Part shown: piece by piece, positions 15,437 through 24,063 of the stretch
Numbering within the stretch: position 1 is the first letter of the stretch
Layout of the letters: each line of letters opens with the position of its first letter
Assembly (NCBI RefSeq): GCF_001975225.1
Contig: NZ_CP019445.1
Span: forward strand, 3,844,001 to 3,908,000
Direction: 5' to 3'
DNA length: 64,000 nucleotides
Source: Kosakonia cowanii JCM 10956 = DSM 18146
GTDB taxonomy: Bacteria; Pseudomonadota; Gammaproteobacteria; Enterobacterales; Enterobacteriaceae
Made by a program: the position numbers and the translations under genes
The notes under the pieces: generated by a model
What the model was told of the DNA's origin: nothing
The model's database searches: none
The model's input: the letters and a program-made list of their open reading frames with translations, nothing else

Positions 15437-18011
15437 AATGTTCCTCATAAACCTCGTCTGTAAGCGAACTGGAAGCAACTTCTCCGCGTCTATATATTTC
15501 ACCGATTGCTTTGCTTGCTGCGTTACGTGTAATCTTACCGCCATCCATATCTTTAAATATTTTAATATACTTAATCTCGTTTTGTGATCCAGAGACTGAG
15601 CCTATATCTACTCCCATATTGTGATAAATTTCTCGCCTAACCTCAATTTCATTCAACGTGGCATAACCTTCATCATTGAGCATGCTATTCACAAAATTGG
15701 TTCGAGATGTTAAATCTTGAGTATAAGGGCTAGTGGCGTGCCCCAATTCGTGGGCAAGGGTAATAACACCCTCATCGTCATTCGCCATATGTTCTGGATC
15801 CAGAACCATAAGTTTGTTATCAGTATCTGTCCAGGAGCCTGAACCTGGCACGTTTGGTGCTATATTCCACTCATCATCCAGCAATTTTTTCAAATCTTGT
15901 TGCATTTTAGGTGAGCTGTTTATTTTCTCTATCACACCATCGCTAAAAGGCATAAAGAGTTTCTTGCTTTTTTCATTACTGTAAACATAATCCCCTTTCA
16001 GCGGCGGCGGTGCTTTATATTTCGCGATCGGTTTTTGAGCTGGAGGAGACGCAGTAGCGGTTGCCGCTGGTGCGGCATGTTTTACCCCACTTTGCGGAGA
16101 GAAAAATCGCTCTACGGCTGTGTGAATATCGCCTTTATGACCCGACCCCGGTGCTGCGGTTGGCGCAGGTGTTCCATCAGTGTTGAGATGCAATTTACCG
16201 CCGGTGGTTATATGTCCATCCTCTTCAACAAAAAAGTTAAACGATTTACCGATCAGATTGATTTTGCCGTTAGCGTTCAGCTCAATCGCACTGTCACCGG
16301 AGACCAGCCGAAGCTGCGTACCAGAGGCGATAATAAATTGCTCAACCGCAGCATCAAGTTTGCCTTTTCCGGTGAGGTTTTCTGTTTGCCCTTTTACGAC
16401 ATGGATCTGGTTGGCTTCAACGCGATGAAGCTCGTTTTTGCGCACATAATGACTGTGATTACTGCCAATGGAATGTGAAGCATCGTTTTTAACATGTACA
16501 TCCAGATTACGCTCGGCCTGAATCCACACCTGCTCCTCCCCCGCCTTATCTTCAAAGCGCAGGGCGTTGGCGTTATCTACCGAGCCATCTTTTGAGCGGC
16601 TAAGGAAACCCATCTGTGTTGCGGCAGCGGGCAGTGACCATGGCGGCATGCTCGCTTCGTTGTAGACGCGCCCTGTCACAATCGGACGGTCCGGGTCGCC
16701 GTTGATGAAGTCAATCACCACCTCATCCCCCACGCGCGGAATTTGTACCCCGCCGAAGCCCTGGCCTGCCCACGCGCTCGACACGCGCACCCAGCAGGAG
16801 CTGGTGTCATCCCCTTTCGCCTGCCGGTCCCAGTGGAACTTCACCTTTATCCGGCCATATTTATCCGTCCAGATACTCTCGCCCTGCGGGCCGACCACCT
16901 TCGCCGTCTGCGGGCCGTGGGTTTTCGGCCACGCCGTCACCGGCGCCGGGCGGAACACCACGGACGAGGGAATGACGGTGAAGTCGGTGCGGTGCACCGT
17001 CTCGCCGTCCGACCCGCTGGCGTAGCGGTTCTCCTCGAGGAAGTAGTTTGCCTCGGTGGTCAGGTACTCGCCGTTATCGCTGAAGAACGGCGCGTTGTAG
17101 AGCGCAAAGGTGTGGCCCGGCGCGATACCCGTCGCTGTGGCGGTGGCCTGAATCTGCTGGTGCTCCACCTGCCAGCGCTCCTGGCGGATGCGGGCGTAGT
17201 ATTCGCCGTGACCGTGCTCGACAAAGCGTCCAGGCCAGTCGTAGACGTCAATGCTTCCCGGTTGTGGAGAGGCAGGGTTCTGCCGGGCCTGGAACAGCCA
17301 CGCGTTCGGTTTGCGGAAGTCGTAGTCATCGAGGCTGTAGATACCCGGCGTCACGCTGTCCTCCAGCGCCCACTGGCTGATGCCCTCTTCGCTGGTGCTG
17401 CCGCCGGACGGCGTCGGGTGGTAGGGAATGGTTTCGTACCCGCTGAAGGGCTGATGTTCGGTGGCGGCGTCCGTCAGCACCATCACGTGCCGGTCGGCTT
17501 CGTGACTGAAGTGGTAGGCAATGCCCTCAAGCTCCATCAGGCGGCTGATGAAGTCAAAACTGCTCTCCTGGTACTGTACGCAGTAGCCCCAGCTCCGGTA
17601 GCTTCCCGTCAGGCGGTCCTCAAGGTTCACCTGGTATTCACCAAGCAGGGTCTTCACGATTTGCGGCACCGTCTGCTCCTGGAAGATACACAGGTTGCGG
17701 TCGCGCTTCATCGGCCACACGTCCGGCTCCACCGTCAGGCGGTAGACCGCATACCGTGTCCCGGACATCTCCGTGGCGCTCACGGCCACGCGGGTGATTT
17801 TGCCGTTGAAGTGGCGCATGCCTCCGGCAATCCCCTGCGTCGGCACATTCACCGTCACCGGCTGGCCGAGCAGCTGGCTGCGGTCGATACGCGCGTCGGT
17901 GCCCAGCACCGTCAGGGAGAAGGCAAACGCTTCAGACAGCGCCTCGCGACCGGTGAGTTTCCAGAAAAGCAGGCCGTCTACCGGCAGCTTGACCGTAATT
18001 CTGTTCAACAT
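15399..18011 (-). CDS. vgrG: VgrG spike with C-terminal zinc metallopeptidase domain (evolved VgrG, vgrG1)
   Basis: An 870-residue T6SS tip protein (TssI). ATG 18011 gives the standard MLNRITVKLPVDGLLFWK start, with GAGGGAT upstream. Residues 1-480 are the gp27/gp5-like core (WGYCVQYQESSFDFISRLME; VKVVGPQGESIWTDKYGRIK; FHWDR; WAGQGFGGVQIPRVGDEV). A DUF2345 beta-helix needle follows to about 620, then a Pro/Ala-rich linker (SPPAQKPIAKYKAPPPLKGD). The C-terminal 180 residues hold VITLAHELGHATSP, an HExxH zinc motif at 754-758, with a candidate third ligand in NDEGYA (Glu781). This is a gluzincin-type protease or amidase effector delivered on the spike. The first ~1.37 kb is almost identical to vgrG2. 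The overlapping downstream gene is the probable immunity. Confidence 0.92.
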   Translation of the reverse strand: MLNRITVKLPVDGLLFWKLTGREALSEAFAFSLTVLGTDARIDRSQLLGQPVTVNVPTQGIAGGMRHFNGKITRVAVSATEMSGTRYAVYRLTVEPDVWPMKRDRNLCIFQEQTVPQIVKTLLGEYQVNLEDRLTGSYRSWGYCVQYQESSFDFISRLMELEGIAYHFSHEADRHVMVLTDAATEHQPFSGYETIPYHPTPSGGSTSEEGISQWALEDSVTPGIYSLDDYDFRKPNAWLFQARQNPASPQPGSIDVYDWPGRFVEHGHGEYYARIRQERWQVEHQQIQATATATGIAPGHTFALYNAPFFSDNGEYLTTEANYFLEENRYASGSDGETVHRTDFTVIPSSVVFRPAPVTAWPKTHGPQTAKVVGPQGESIWTDKYGRIKVKFHWDRQAKGDDTSSCWVRVSSAWAGQGFGGVQIPRVGDEVVIDFINGDPDRPIVTGRVYNEASMPPWSLPAAATQMGFLSRSKDGSVDNANALRFEDKAGEEQVWIQAERNLDVHVKNDASHSIGSNHSHYVRKNELHRVEANQIHVVKGQTENLTGKGKLDAAVEQFIIASGTQLRLVSGDSAIELNANGKINLIGKSFNFFVEEDGHITTGGKLHLNTDGTPAPTAAPGSGHKGDIHTAVERFFSPQSGVKHAAPAATATASPPAQKPIAKYKAPPPLKGDYVYSNEKSKKLFMPFSDGVIEKINSSPKMQQDLKKLLDDEWNIAPNVPGSGSWTDTDNKLMVLDPEHMANDDEGVITLAHELGHATSPYTQDLTSRTNFVNSMLNDEGYATLNEIEVRREIYHNMGVDIGSVSGSQNEIKYIKIFKDMDGGKITRNAASKAIGEIYRRGEVASSSLTDEVYEEHYGKMYDAKKSKP
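16630..18000 (-). repeat. Long repeat shared with vgrG2 (copy 1)
   Basis: The N-terminal coding segments of the two vgrG genes are almost identical. Over about 450 residues (from ITVKLPVDG to MPPWSLP) I see a single amino-acid difference (NLCIF here, NLRIF in vgrG2), plus scattered silent changes. The match ends abruptly at WSLP. The partner is 25319-26690, about 8.7 kb away in the same orientation. Confidence 0.85.
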
Positions 18012-18106
18012 AGTGATTAATCCCTCAAAAGCGACTATGTCAAAGCGCACCTGAAATTATCGGTGCGCTTGTTGTTTTAATAAAATTGCTGTGTGTTTGA
18101 TGGCGA

Positions 18107-18499
18107 TTAAGGTGCCAGCATCAATACCTTGAACTGGCTCGGCACGATGCGCATGCCGATTGCGTTGGTGGAGTTTTGCAGGCTTACGCTGGTTAAGCGC
18201 GTCGCCGGCGTGCCTTTCAGCAGAACGGTAAAGGCGCCCGTCAGGTGTCGGGATGGCCCCATCACGGTGCCGGATGCAACGCCGGTCGCGACACCGGGGT
18301 TATCGCCATTGGTGAGCGGCGTGACCGTCGCCATATTGTGCGCGGGCATCCCCATAAAAAGGATATTCAGCGCATTCGGGATCGCCGTTGGCCCAAGCGC
18401 AATATCCGGATAGGGAATAGGTGTGGGAGCAGGCATTGGCGTCAGGCAGACGTCCGGAAACGCCAGGTCAACGCCCATCAGCTGGCAGTTAGCAAACAT
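18107..18499 (-). CDS. PAAR-like DUF4150 protein
   Basis: A 130-residue protein with TAAGGAG before ATG 18499. It begins MFANCQLMGVDLAFPDVC and continues with PMPAPTPIPYPDIALGPTA, the characteristic proline-rich opening of DUF4150 PAAR-like proteins. Short Gly/Asn/Thr-rich segments follow (NILFMGMPAHNMATVTPLTN, GVASGTVMGPSRHL). PAAR-like proteins cap the VgrG needle and can connect it to cargo. It stands between DUF3540 and vgrG1 in a tightly packed run, so it is probably the tip for vgrG1. There is no C-terminal toxin extension. Confidence 0.82.
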   Translation of the reverse strand: MFANCQLMGVDLAFPDVCLTPMPAPTPIPYPDIALGPTAIPNALNILFMGMPAHNMATVTPLTNGDNPGVATGVASGTVMGPSRHLTGAFTVLLKGTPATRLTSVSLQNSTNAIGMRIVPSQFKVLMLAP

Positions 18500-18508
18500 A
18501 CTCTCTCC

Positions 18509-19117
18509 TTACCCCATATGGATCTGTTCAGAATCAACTTTGGTGATCGCTTTTGAAGTGATTACCGTGTTCTGTGCATGCATGCGCAGATAATCCTCTG
18601 CTTTCATATCCAGCTGCCCGGCACGCACATGCTCCATCTGGCGCGTGGTGCGAAACAGCTGCTGGCTGATTTGCGTCACCGTCTGCCAGACCGATTCCGC
18701 CCGCTTGCCGACAATGCGCGAAAGGGATACCCATGCGGAGATCTTGTCGCCGCTGTAATTCATCTCGCTGATATGACACTCCCCTTTTGCCGCACTGATA
18801 TTGAGCGCTTCACTGCTCAGGCTCAGTGCACCCTGGCTGGCAATATGCAGATCGCCCTGTACGCTCAGCTCTGCGGCAGAGGCCGGATTCTGGCGCTCCA
18901 GCACCGCGAGAAGCCACATCTGGTTATCAACGGCGCTAATCAGGACCGTATCGCCCGCCTGCGGAGCGATGACGCAGCTCACGGCGCGACGGCAGTGCCA
19001 GCCGCGGCCTTCGCTTTCAACCATCAGGCTGCCATCCTCAAAGCAGTGAGTGACCTGTGCGGAGAACTGCCCGCTGGGGATCGCCGCCATCAGCAGCTGG
19101 TGATTAATATTCGTCAT
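18509..19117 (-). CDS. DUF3540 T6SS-tip-associated protein
   Basis: A 202-residue cytoplasmic protein; its ATG (19117) overlaps the stop of the upstream pentapeptide gene by four bases. The N-terminal half (HCFEDGSLMVESEGRGWHCR, PQAGDTVLISAVDNQMWLLA) is OB-fold-like. The middle forms short beta-helical turns (LSVQGDLHIASQGALSLSSE), resembling the VgrG needle. The C-terminal half is helical (SRIVGKRAESVWQTVTQISQ). I recognise this as the DUF3540 family that accompanies DUF2169, pentapeptide and DUF4150 genes upstream of vgrG in proteobacterial T6SS loci. The molecular role is not established; an adaptor between needle and cargo is the usual suggestion. Confidence 0.78.
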   Translation of the reverse strand: MTNINHQLLMAAIPSGQFSAQVTHCFEDGSLMVESEGRGWHCRRAVSCVIAPQAGDTVLISAVDNQMWLLAVLERQNPASAAELSVQGDLHIASQGALSLSSEALNISAAKGECHISEMNYSGDKISAWVSLSRIVGKRAESVWQTVTQISQQLFRTTRQMEHVRAGQLDMKAEDYLRMHAQNTVITSKAITKVDSEQIHMG

Positions 19118-20199
19118 AATGAGTCTCCGTAAATTCTGCTATGGCGTTCGGCGCTCCAGGCTTCCGCCGCCAGTAACTCTTCGTCATATTCAAGGATGCC
19201 TTTACGATCGGCAAAGCGCGCGTTGTCCTGCCGGGCGCGATGAAAACGGGTACGCGAAAAACTCGCACCACGAAAATCCGCCAGCCGGACATCGGCGGCA
19301 GAGAAGTCCGCATAAGTCAAATCACACAGGGTGAACTCCGCCTCCTGCGCGGTCGTCTGCTGCAGGATGCTCTGGAAGAAGCGGCTCTGCTTAAAGGAGG
19401 CCTTATTAAGCGTCGCGCCGACAAATATTGCCTGATCGAACAGGCTGCCCTGCGCCTGCGCCCCGCTTAAATCCGCTTCCATAAACAGCGCCTGCGTAGC
19501 ATTCACGCCGCGAAGCTGTGCCTGCTTTAATGATGCGCCTTTAAAGTTACACTGCGTAAGCTGTGCGCCGTTGAAGTCAGCGCCATCAAGCTGGTTATCG
19601 GTAAACTGGCAGCCGGTGAATTTATGCTTTGCATAGTGCTTGCCGCGCTGGTCGCAGTTGAAAAAGACCGTGCGCTCAAACTGGCTAGCCTGCAGATCGA
19701 CATCACGCAGATCGATACCAAACAGCGTAGTCATCAGATTAGTGCAGTTATTGAGCTTCGCTCCGCCAAGCGGGGTCTCATAAAAGGTGGAGCGATCGAA
19801 GGTCGAGCCGCTGAATAGACTCTGCTCCAGTGCACAGCGCATAAACTGGCTGGTATCGCTGCTTATGCGCGAAAAATCACTCTTTGCCAGATTGCAGTCA
19901 TTAAAGACGCAGCGAGTCAGCATTGCGCCGCTGGCGGTAATGCCCGCCATCTCGCACTGGTTGAAAACCGTCTCTTCCAGCGTCGTAGCAGCAAGATTCG
20001 CGCCGCTCAGCTGACATTCGGTAAAAACGCTCTCTTTGAGGTTCGCGCCTTGCAGATTGGCCCCCTGCAACGACACCTCCTGAAAAATCGCCCCGGAGAG
20101 ATCGCAGCCCTGTAGATCGAGTCCGTCCAGGCTGAACTCCATGATCGCTTCGCCGCCCTTTATTTTCTGCTGTAACTCTGCGGCCGTTAATCTCTTCAT
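19114..20199 (-). CDS. Pentapeptide-repeat protein of the T6SS tip module
   Basis: A 361-residue protein, most of it A(D/N)LxX-type pentapeptide repeats (for example LQGCDLSGAIFQEVSLQGAN, LSGANLAATTLEETVFNQCE), which fold as a right-handed quadrilateral beta-helix. There is no signal peptide. Its start overlaps the end of the DUF2169 gene by four bases (ATGA) and its end overlaps the DUF3540 start, so the four genes are translationally linked. The product is probably a structural or chaperone partner of the DUF2169 protein in loading cargo onto VgrG1. Conservation of the coupling argues for a complex; the mechanism is unknown. Confidence 0.82.
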   Translation of the reverse strand: MKRLTAAELQQKIKGGEAIMEFSLDGLDLQGCDLSGAIFQEVSLQGANLQGANLKESVFTECQLSGANLAATTLEETVFNQCEMAGITASGAMLTRCVFNDCNLAKSDFSRISSDTSQFMRCALEQSLFSGSTFDRSTFYETPLGGAKLNNCTNLMTTLFGIDLRDVDLQASQFERTVFFNCDQRGKHYAKHKFTGCQFTDNQLDGADFNGAQLTQCNFKGASLKQAQLRGVNATQALFMEADLSGAQAQGSLFDQAIFVGATLNKASFKQSRFFQSILQQTTAQEAEFTLCDLTYADFSAADVRLADFRGASFSRTRFHRARQDNARFADRKGILEYDEELLAAEAWSAERHSRIYGDSL

Positions 20200-22736
20200 A
20201 TCACCTCCCCGTCACGCTTCGGCAATGTTTTAACCCGTTTGGTGTAAGCGCCCTGGAGCTGCGTCGTCTCGCTGGTAAAAGATTGCGACAGATCGGCACG
20301 GAACAGGTTGGCAAAGCTAAGATCGGCCCCTTCGAGGCGGCTTTTCTGCAACATCGCCCCCATCAGATTCGCTTCGTTAAGCCGTGCGCGACGAAAATCG
20401 GTACGAATAAACATGCTGCCGGTGAGAGTTGCGCCGCTAAAATCCGCCGCTTCGCACTGCGCCTCGCTGAGATCGCTATTATTGAGCCTGGCCCGGGTAA
20501 AGCGCGCGCCGGTTAACACCGCCTGACGCAGGTTGCTCTGCTTAAGATGTGCACCGCTGAAATCTGCTCTGGCAAGCGTGCCGCCAGAGGCCACTGCGCA
20601 GGTCACCAGCGTGACACCCGCGAAATTCGCCTCTTCCAGCTGGCTTTCGACCCATGAGCAACTCTCCAGTTGAGCCGCAGCGAAGCTGGCATGCTGGAGC
20701 TCGCACTTGATAAAGCTGGTTTTATTCATTACCGCATGGCTGAAATCCGGCTTCGGTAGCGTCAGCTCCATAAAGACACCGCTATCAATAGTGGCGTAAT
20801 TAAAGCGGCACTCACTGAAGCCTGTCTCGCGGAATAAGAGATTATTCAGGCGGGCATGGCTGAAGTCACACGTGTCGAACAACGCGCCGGTCATCTCGGT
20901 TTCATTGAACTGCGCGCCCTGAAAGCCGGTGCCTTTACACTGCGCCAGCGCCAGGCTGGCCTTGTCGAGGCAGCAGTCGCGCAATGAGGCATTTTGTAAA
21001 TCGGCGCGCGCCAGCATCGCCTGAGTAAAGTTCGCGCCATCAAGCTTACAATCGCTTAAATTCGCGCACTCCAGCAGGGTGTGAGTAAAGTTTGCGCCGC
21101 TCAGATCCATGCCGGAGAAGTCGGCCCCGGTTAAATCGAGCCCGCTAAAGTCGCCGCCCTGCGCCATGGTGCGTTCGGCACGCTGGCGAATGATGAGTGC
21201 GATATCGCCGGTCAGTTTTATTGCCGGCGGCTGTTGCGCAGCGGACATCAGGTACATCTGATGCAGTGCTTCACGGCTTTGCGCCAGCTTCTTCTCGCTC
21301 ATCTGCGAGACGTTGCGCTCGAGCATATCATTCATACGGTGCATCGATTCCGGGCCGCGCGGGCGATTTTCATCATTTGCGGCGTCAGGGTATTTTGCTT
21401 CCATCTCCGCTTTACGTGCCTCGGCCTGCTGCTGCATTTCCGCTGCTTTACGCTCCATCTCTTCGATAAACTCAGGCAGTTCATCAAGTTTGGGCAATTC
21501 AGGTTCATCGAACGCTTTCATCAGGTCGCTGACATCGCCGCCCTGCGCTTCCAGCCGCGCCCGGTGCTGCTCACGCAGCTGTGTGGCACGCGCATTCTGG
21601 TTCTCGCGCATTGGGCTGTGATTTTGCTGCACCTCATTGTCGATCCACGGGCCGATAGCCTCTTCCGGCACCAAATCTTTTTCACGGAAGGCAAACAGCG
21701 CCCCCTTCTCTTTATCAAGACGCTGAGTCAGAACTTTGCGGTAGTGATTAACGGAGCGCGGCGCACCCGTTTTTTCCAGCGCCGGCATCAGGTGCAGCAC
21801 ATCGGCGGCATCATCTTCGTTGATCCGCTGGTTGCCGTGCCAAATCAGCACCATCTGCTCGAGGTGGGGGAAGAACCAGACGGTGGTGGCACGCAGCGCG
21901 ATCTCCTCAAACAGGATCTCCTCCCCGCGCTGGCGCTGAATAAAGCAGCGCGCCTGCCACGGCGGTAAAGTGCCTTCCTGCACCGGCTTTTGCGGATGCA
22001 TGTTCCAGATGCGCCAGGCGGCCTGCGGCGGCAGTGAATCACGCTCCTCCCACCACTGATCGGGGCTGGCGGCATTGAACACGCGCCAGTCGATATCCGG
22101 GGCGAAACCGGGGAAATCATTCTGCAGCCAGCGCGCATCATAGTTTTTGCCCATCCGGCGGAAACGGCGCGGCCAGGTCAGGTCCAGCGGCCCAAAGCTT
22201 GCCGGCTCGGGTTTCATGCGCGGCGACACTACGCGCTGTTGCAGCGCTTCGATATTTGGCAGGCGACGGAACTGCGTGCCGCTATGGTTTTCCAACACCG
22301 CGCCGATTCCGTGCGGGTTCTCTTCATACCCTTCACCACCAAACGCGCGGCTCCAGTCGAGGCGCATCTGTTCAAACGGTTTTGGTGCGGTCGCCCTTGA
22401 GCCTGCCCAGTAACGATCGCCGGTCACAGCGAGGGTTTTGGTCAGCGTGTCGACTTCGATGCGAACGGCGCAGGCTGTTTTATCCTGATGGTGCTGCGTA
22501 TAGGCATAACCGGTAGCGAGAAACTCAGCGCGCGCCTTCGGCATCGCCATATCCAGCACGCCGCCGCTGGTTTGCAACTCGCTGGCCGCCAGTTGCCAGA
22601 GTTCAACTTCGGGACGAAGCTTTGGCGCAGCACTCATATCAGCCAGCGCCATCACAGCAACGCCCAGATGGTTCTGGCCCTGCAAACGGAACGGACGGTT
22701 TAACACGCTTAGCCGCAGCGGTTTGATAATCTTCAT
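20196..22736 (-). CDS. DUF2169 plus pentapeptide-repeat protein (T6SS adaptor module)
   Basis: An 846-residue protein. Residues 1-330 match the DUF2169 family (FRLQGQNHLGVAVMALADMS, TLAVTGDRYW, FEQMRLDWSRAFGGEGYEEN, NPHGIG, PASFGPLDLTWPRR, WQARCFIQ), known beside T6SS effectors and proposed to act as an adaptor. A charged helical linker follows (about 390-470, EMERKAAEMQQQAEARKAEM). The last 370 residues are pentapeptide repeats (LTGADFSGMDLSGANF and many others). It opens the coupled four-gene module leading to vgrG1. No signal peptide, so it works in the cytoplasm before secretion. No toxin gene is present between it and vgrG1, so the likely cargo is VgrG1 itself. Confidence 0.85.
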   Translation of the reverse strand: MKIIKPLRLSVLNRPFRLQGQNHLGVAVMALADMSAAPKLRPEVELWQLAASELQTSGGVLDMAMPKARAEFLATGYAYTQHHQDKTACAVRIEVDTLTKTLAVTGDRYWAGSRATAPKPFEQMRLDWSRAFGGEGYEENPHGIGAVLENHSGTQFRRLPNIEALQQRVVSPRMKPEPASFGPLDLTWPRRFRRMGKNYDARWLQNDFPGFAPDIDWRVFNAASPDQWWEERDSLPPQAAWRIWNMHPQKPVQEGTLPPWQARCFIQRQRGEEILFEEIALRATTVWFFPHLEQMVLIWHGNQRINEDDAADVLHLMPALEKTGAPRSVNHYRKVLTQRLDKEKGALFAFREKDLVPEEAIGPWIDNEVQQNHSPMRENQNARATQLREQHRARLEAQGGDVSDLMKAFDEPELPKLDELPEFIEEMERKAAEMQQQAEARKAEMEAKYPDAANDENRPRGPESMHRMNDMLERNVSQMSEKKLAQSREALHQMYLMSAAQQPPAIKLTGDIALIIRQRAERTMAQGGDFSGLDLTGADFSGMDLSGANFTHTLLECANLSDCKLDGANFTQAMLARADLQNASLRDCCLDKASLALAQCKGTGFQGAQFNETEMTGALFDTCDFSHARLNNLLFRETGFSECRFNYATIDSGVFMELTLPKPDFSHAVMNKTSFIKCELQHASFAAAQLESCSWVESQLEEANFAGVTLVTCAVASGGTLARADFSGAHLKQSNLRQAVLTGARFTRARLNNSDLSEAQCEAADFSGATLTGSMFIRTDFRRARLNEANLMGAMLQKSRLEGADLSFANLFRADLSQSFTSETTQLQGAYTKRVKTLPKRDGEVI

Positions 22737-23100
22737 ATAACTTCCTTTGGAAGATTAAGAGTGGTGTTGGCGTCTGAGAAAAAGGGTTATTTCAGTACGC
22801 TCGGAAGAGTATGTTTATTTTGTGTGGGATCGCTGCGCAAATAAATGATCGGCACCGTTGCGCCAACATTGTATTGCGTCATTTCCATGGTTTAGAAACA
22901 CGTTACAGTATTTTTTTGAGTATAAAAATTCATTGACAATCGCCAGTCATTATTTTTACTCAAATATTCAGCTGTAACTTCTTAGCATTAAATGCAACCA
23001 CTAATTATTAACAACGCTTGCATTCCAAACGCCACTCAAACTTTCGAAAAACATTAAAGCCAAATTGCTTTGATGGATAGCCAAGTAAAATGCTCTAATT
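22737..23100. other. AT-rich spacer with decayed coding fragments
   Basis: There is no intact gene in this 364-bp stretch. On the minus strand it holds the fragment at 22787-22888 described separately. It also holds a start-less frame at 23008-23094 whose reading (LGYPSKQFGFNVFRKFEW, ending ECKRC) looks protein-like. The rest is AT-rich without visible signals. Confidence 0.5.
22787..22888 (-). pseudogene. C-terminal fragment of a DUF3592-like protein
   Basis: A 33-codon frame beginning MEMTQYNVGATVPIIYLRSD and ending TLPSVLK. The VGxxVPIIYLRSDP pattern is the usual closing strand of DUF3592-type membrane proteins (G.xVpV.Y.P.nP). A stop lies two codons before the ATG, so the N-terminal membrane part is missing. 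It is most likely a remnant of the DUF3592-like array that follows vgrG2. Confidence 0.45.
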
Positions 23101-23217
23101 TCAATCATCTAAAACTAATGGTTTATCTGTAATAGCAATATGATTAGGATTGATTGGATCGTACTTAATGAGACAAATAAAGAGGAGGCCAAACAAGACT
23201 GATAATAACCCTACCAT
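23101..23217 (-). CDS. 38-residue membrane micro-protein or remnant of the DUF3592-like family
   Basis: From ATG 23217 the frame encodes a single hydrophobic helix (MVGLLSVLFGLLFICLI). This runs directly into KYDPINPNHIAITDKPLVLD. That tail is clearly the paralog of the end of the intact neighbour at 24064-24453 (KYDPKDPKKIAMHNKPIIL). The middle beta domain is deleted. The start is 15 bases after the preceding stop, with a weak GTGG site. It may be a deletion relic or a real single-pass mini-protein; transcription with the vgrG2 unit is likely either way. Confidence 0.5.
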   Translation of the reverse strand: MVGLLSVLFGLLFICLIKYDPINPNHIAITDKPLVLDD

Positions 23218-23232
23218 CAAGCCACTGCATTA

Positions 23233-23616
23233 TTAATTGTAATTATTAAAGTCTATATATATGATGCCCATCTTTCCTTTTGTCTCTTTCTTTACTTTTA
23301 TACTTAATCCCTTCCTTAGCATATGAATTTTTTCAGGCGCAATTAGAGTTGTTGCAGTGTACAATTTTTGTTCATTGGGTAGAAAAAAATCAACACCGTA
23401 AAAGCAATCGCTCCCATATTTGACGTTTAATTTTCTCCATGATTGAATTTTCGTTTGTATCACCGCTCCCTGCCAACGAGTTCTGGAAAGAAAAAAGTTT
23501 ACGCCTGAAATATCACTTTCATCTTGTTTTTCTAAAAAATAAAACCAAGCGGTAACTGCTATTGTTAATATAATGCCTCCATACATAAAATATTTAGAGC
23601 ACTCTTCCAGAGCCAT
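23233..23616 (-). CDS. Small DUF3592-like membrane protein, candidate immunity
   Basis: A 127-residue product from ATG 23616, which follows a strong GGGGGTG site. The same frame stays open further upstream to 23823, and a 183-residue form from a TTG at 23784 is possible but less convincing. One membrane helix near the start (FMYGGIILTIAVTAWFYFLE) is followed by a beta-rich domain (RWQGAVIQTKIQSWRKL, CFYGVDFFLPNEQKLYTATT, LRKGLSIKVKKETKGKM). Size and layout are the same as the 129-residue gene upstream, so both look like one family downstream of vgrG2. Membrane immunity protein is a reasonable guess; no function is shown by the sequence. Confidence 0.55.
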   Translation of the reverse strand: MALEECSKYFMYGGIILTIAVTAWFYFLEKQDESDISGVNFFLSRTRWQGAVIQTKIQSWRKLNVKYGSDCFYGVDFFLPNEQKLYTATTLIAPEKIHMLRKGLSIKVKKETKGKMGIIYIDFNNYN

Positions 23617-23823
23617 TATTTCACCCCCAATTGCCAAGTTACTATAACAAGAAGTCCTTGTATTTATAGCTTCACCCTCAACAAAAACATCAACTTCTCC
23701 ATGCGCAATGAATGTTACTTTACAAATAATATCTTCACACAGACCTACTTTTACATCTTGAACCGAGCCTTCATCATTAACCAAAATTTCATTTTGCTCT
23801 ACTGAATGTTTAGCCGCCTTAAG
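23617..23823 (-). pseudogene. Start-less coding fragment, weakly PAAR-like
   Basis: An open frame in phase with the downstream small membrane gene begins after a TAG at 23826 and has no ATG. Its reading (LCEDIICKVTFIAHGEVDVF, then VEGEAINTRTSCYSNLAIGG) has the Cys/Gly spacing and VFVxG..xxR pattern of a PAAR-type repeat. It may be the last piece of a PAAR or effector gene lost by deletion. The assignment is tentative. Confidence 0.35.
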
Positions 23824-24063
23824 CTACAGTTGCCACGACTTTTTGTATGTAACATTACGGCATCCGATAAATCATTTTTACGGAAAATTCGCATGCCATT
23901 GAGATATTATAAAAAATAAAATTACATGCATTAAAAAAACAGATAATGCGTGCCAAGTAAAAAAGGAGTTACTGATGCTTATGTATAATAAAATGTTAAT
24001 GCAGTTTGAAAATAAATATTTATTAAAGGCATTCTCAATCTGCATTTTCTATACGTTTTAACC

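Noticed and set aside
16743..18020. A 425-codon frame on the plus strand across vgrG1, repeated across vgrG2 at 25432-26724
   Set aside because: It is antisense to the well-supported vgrG coding sequence, His/Arg/Val-rich as expected from the mirror of GC-biased codons, and has no family features.
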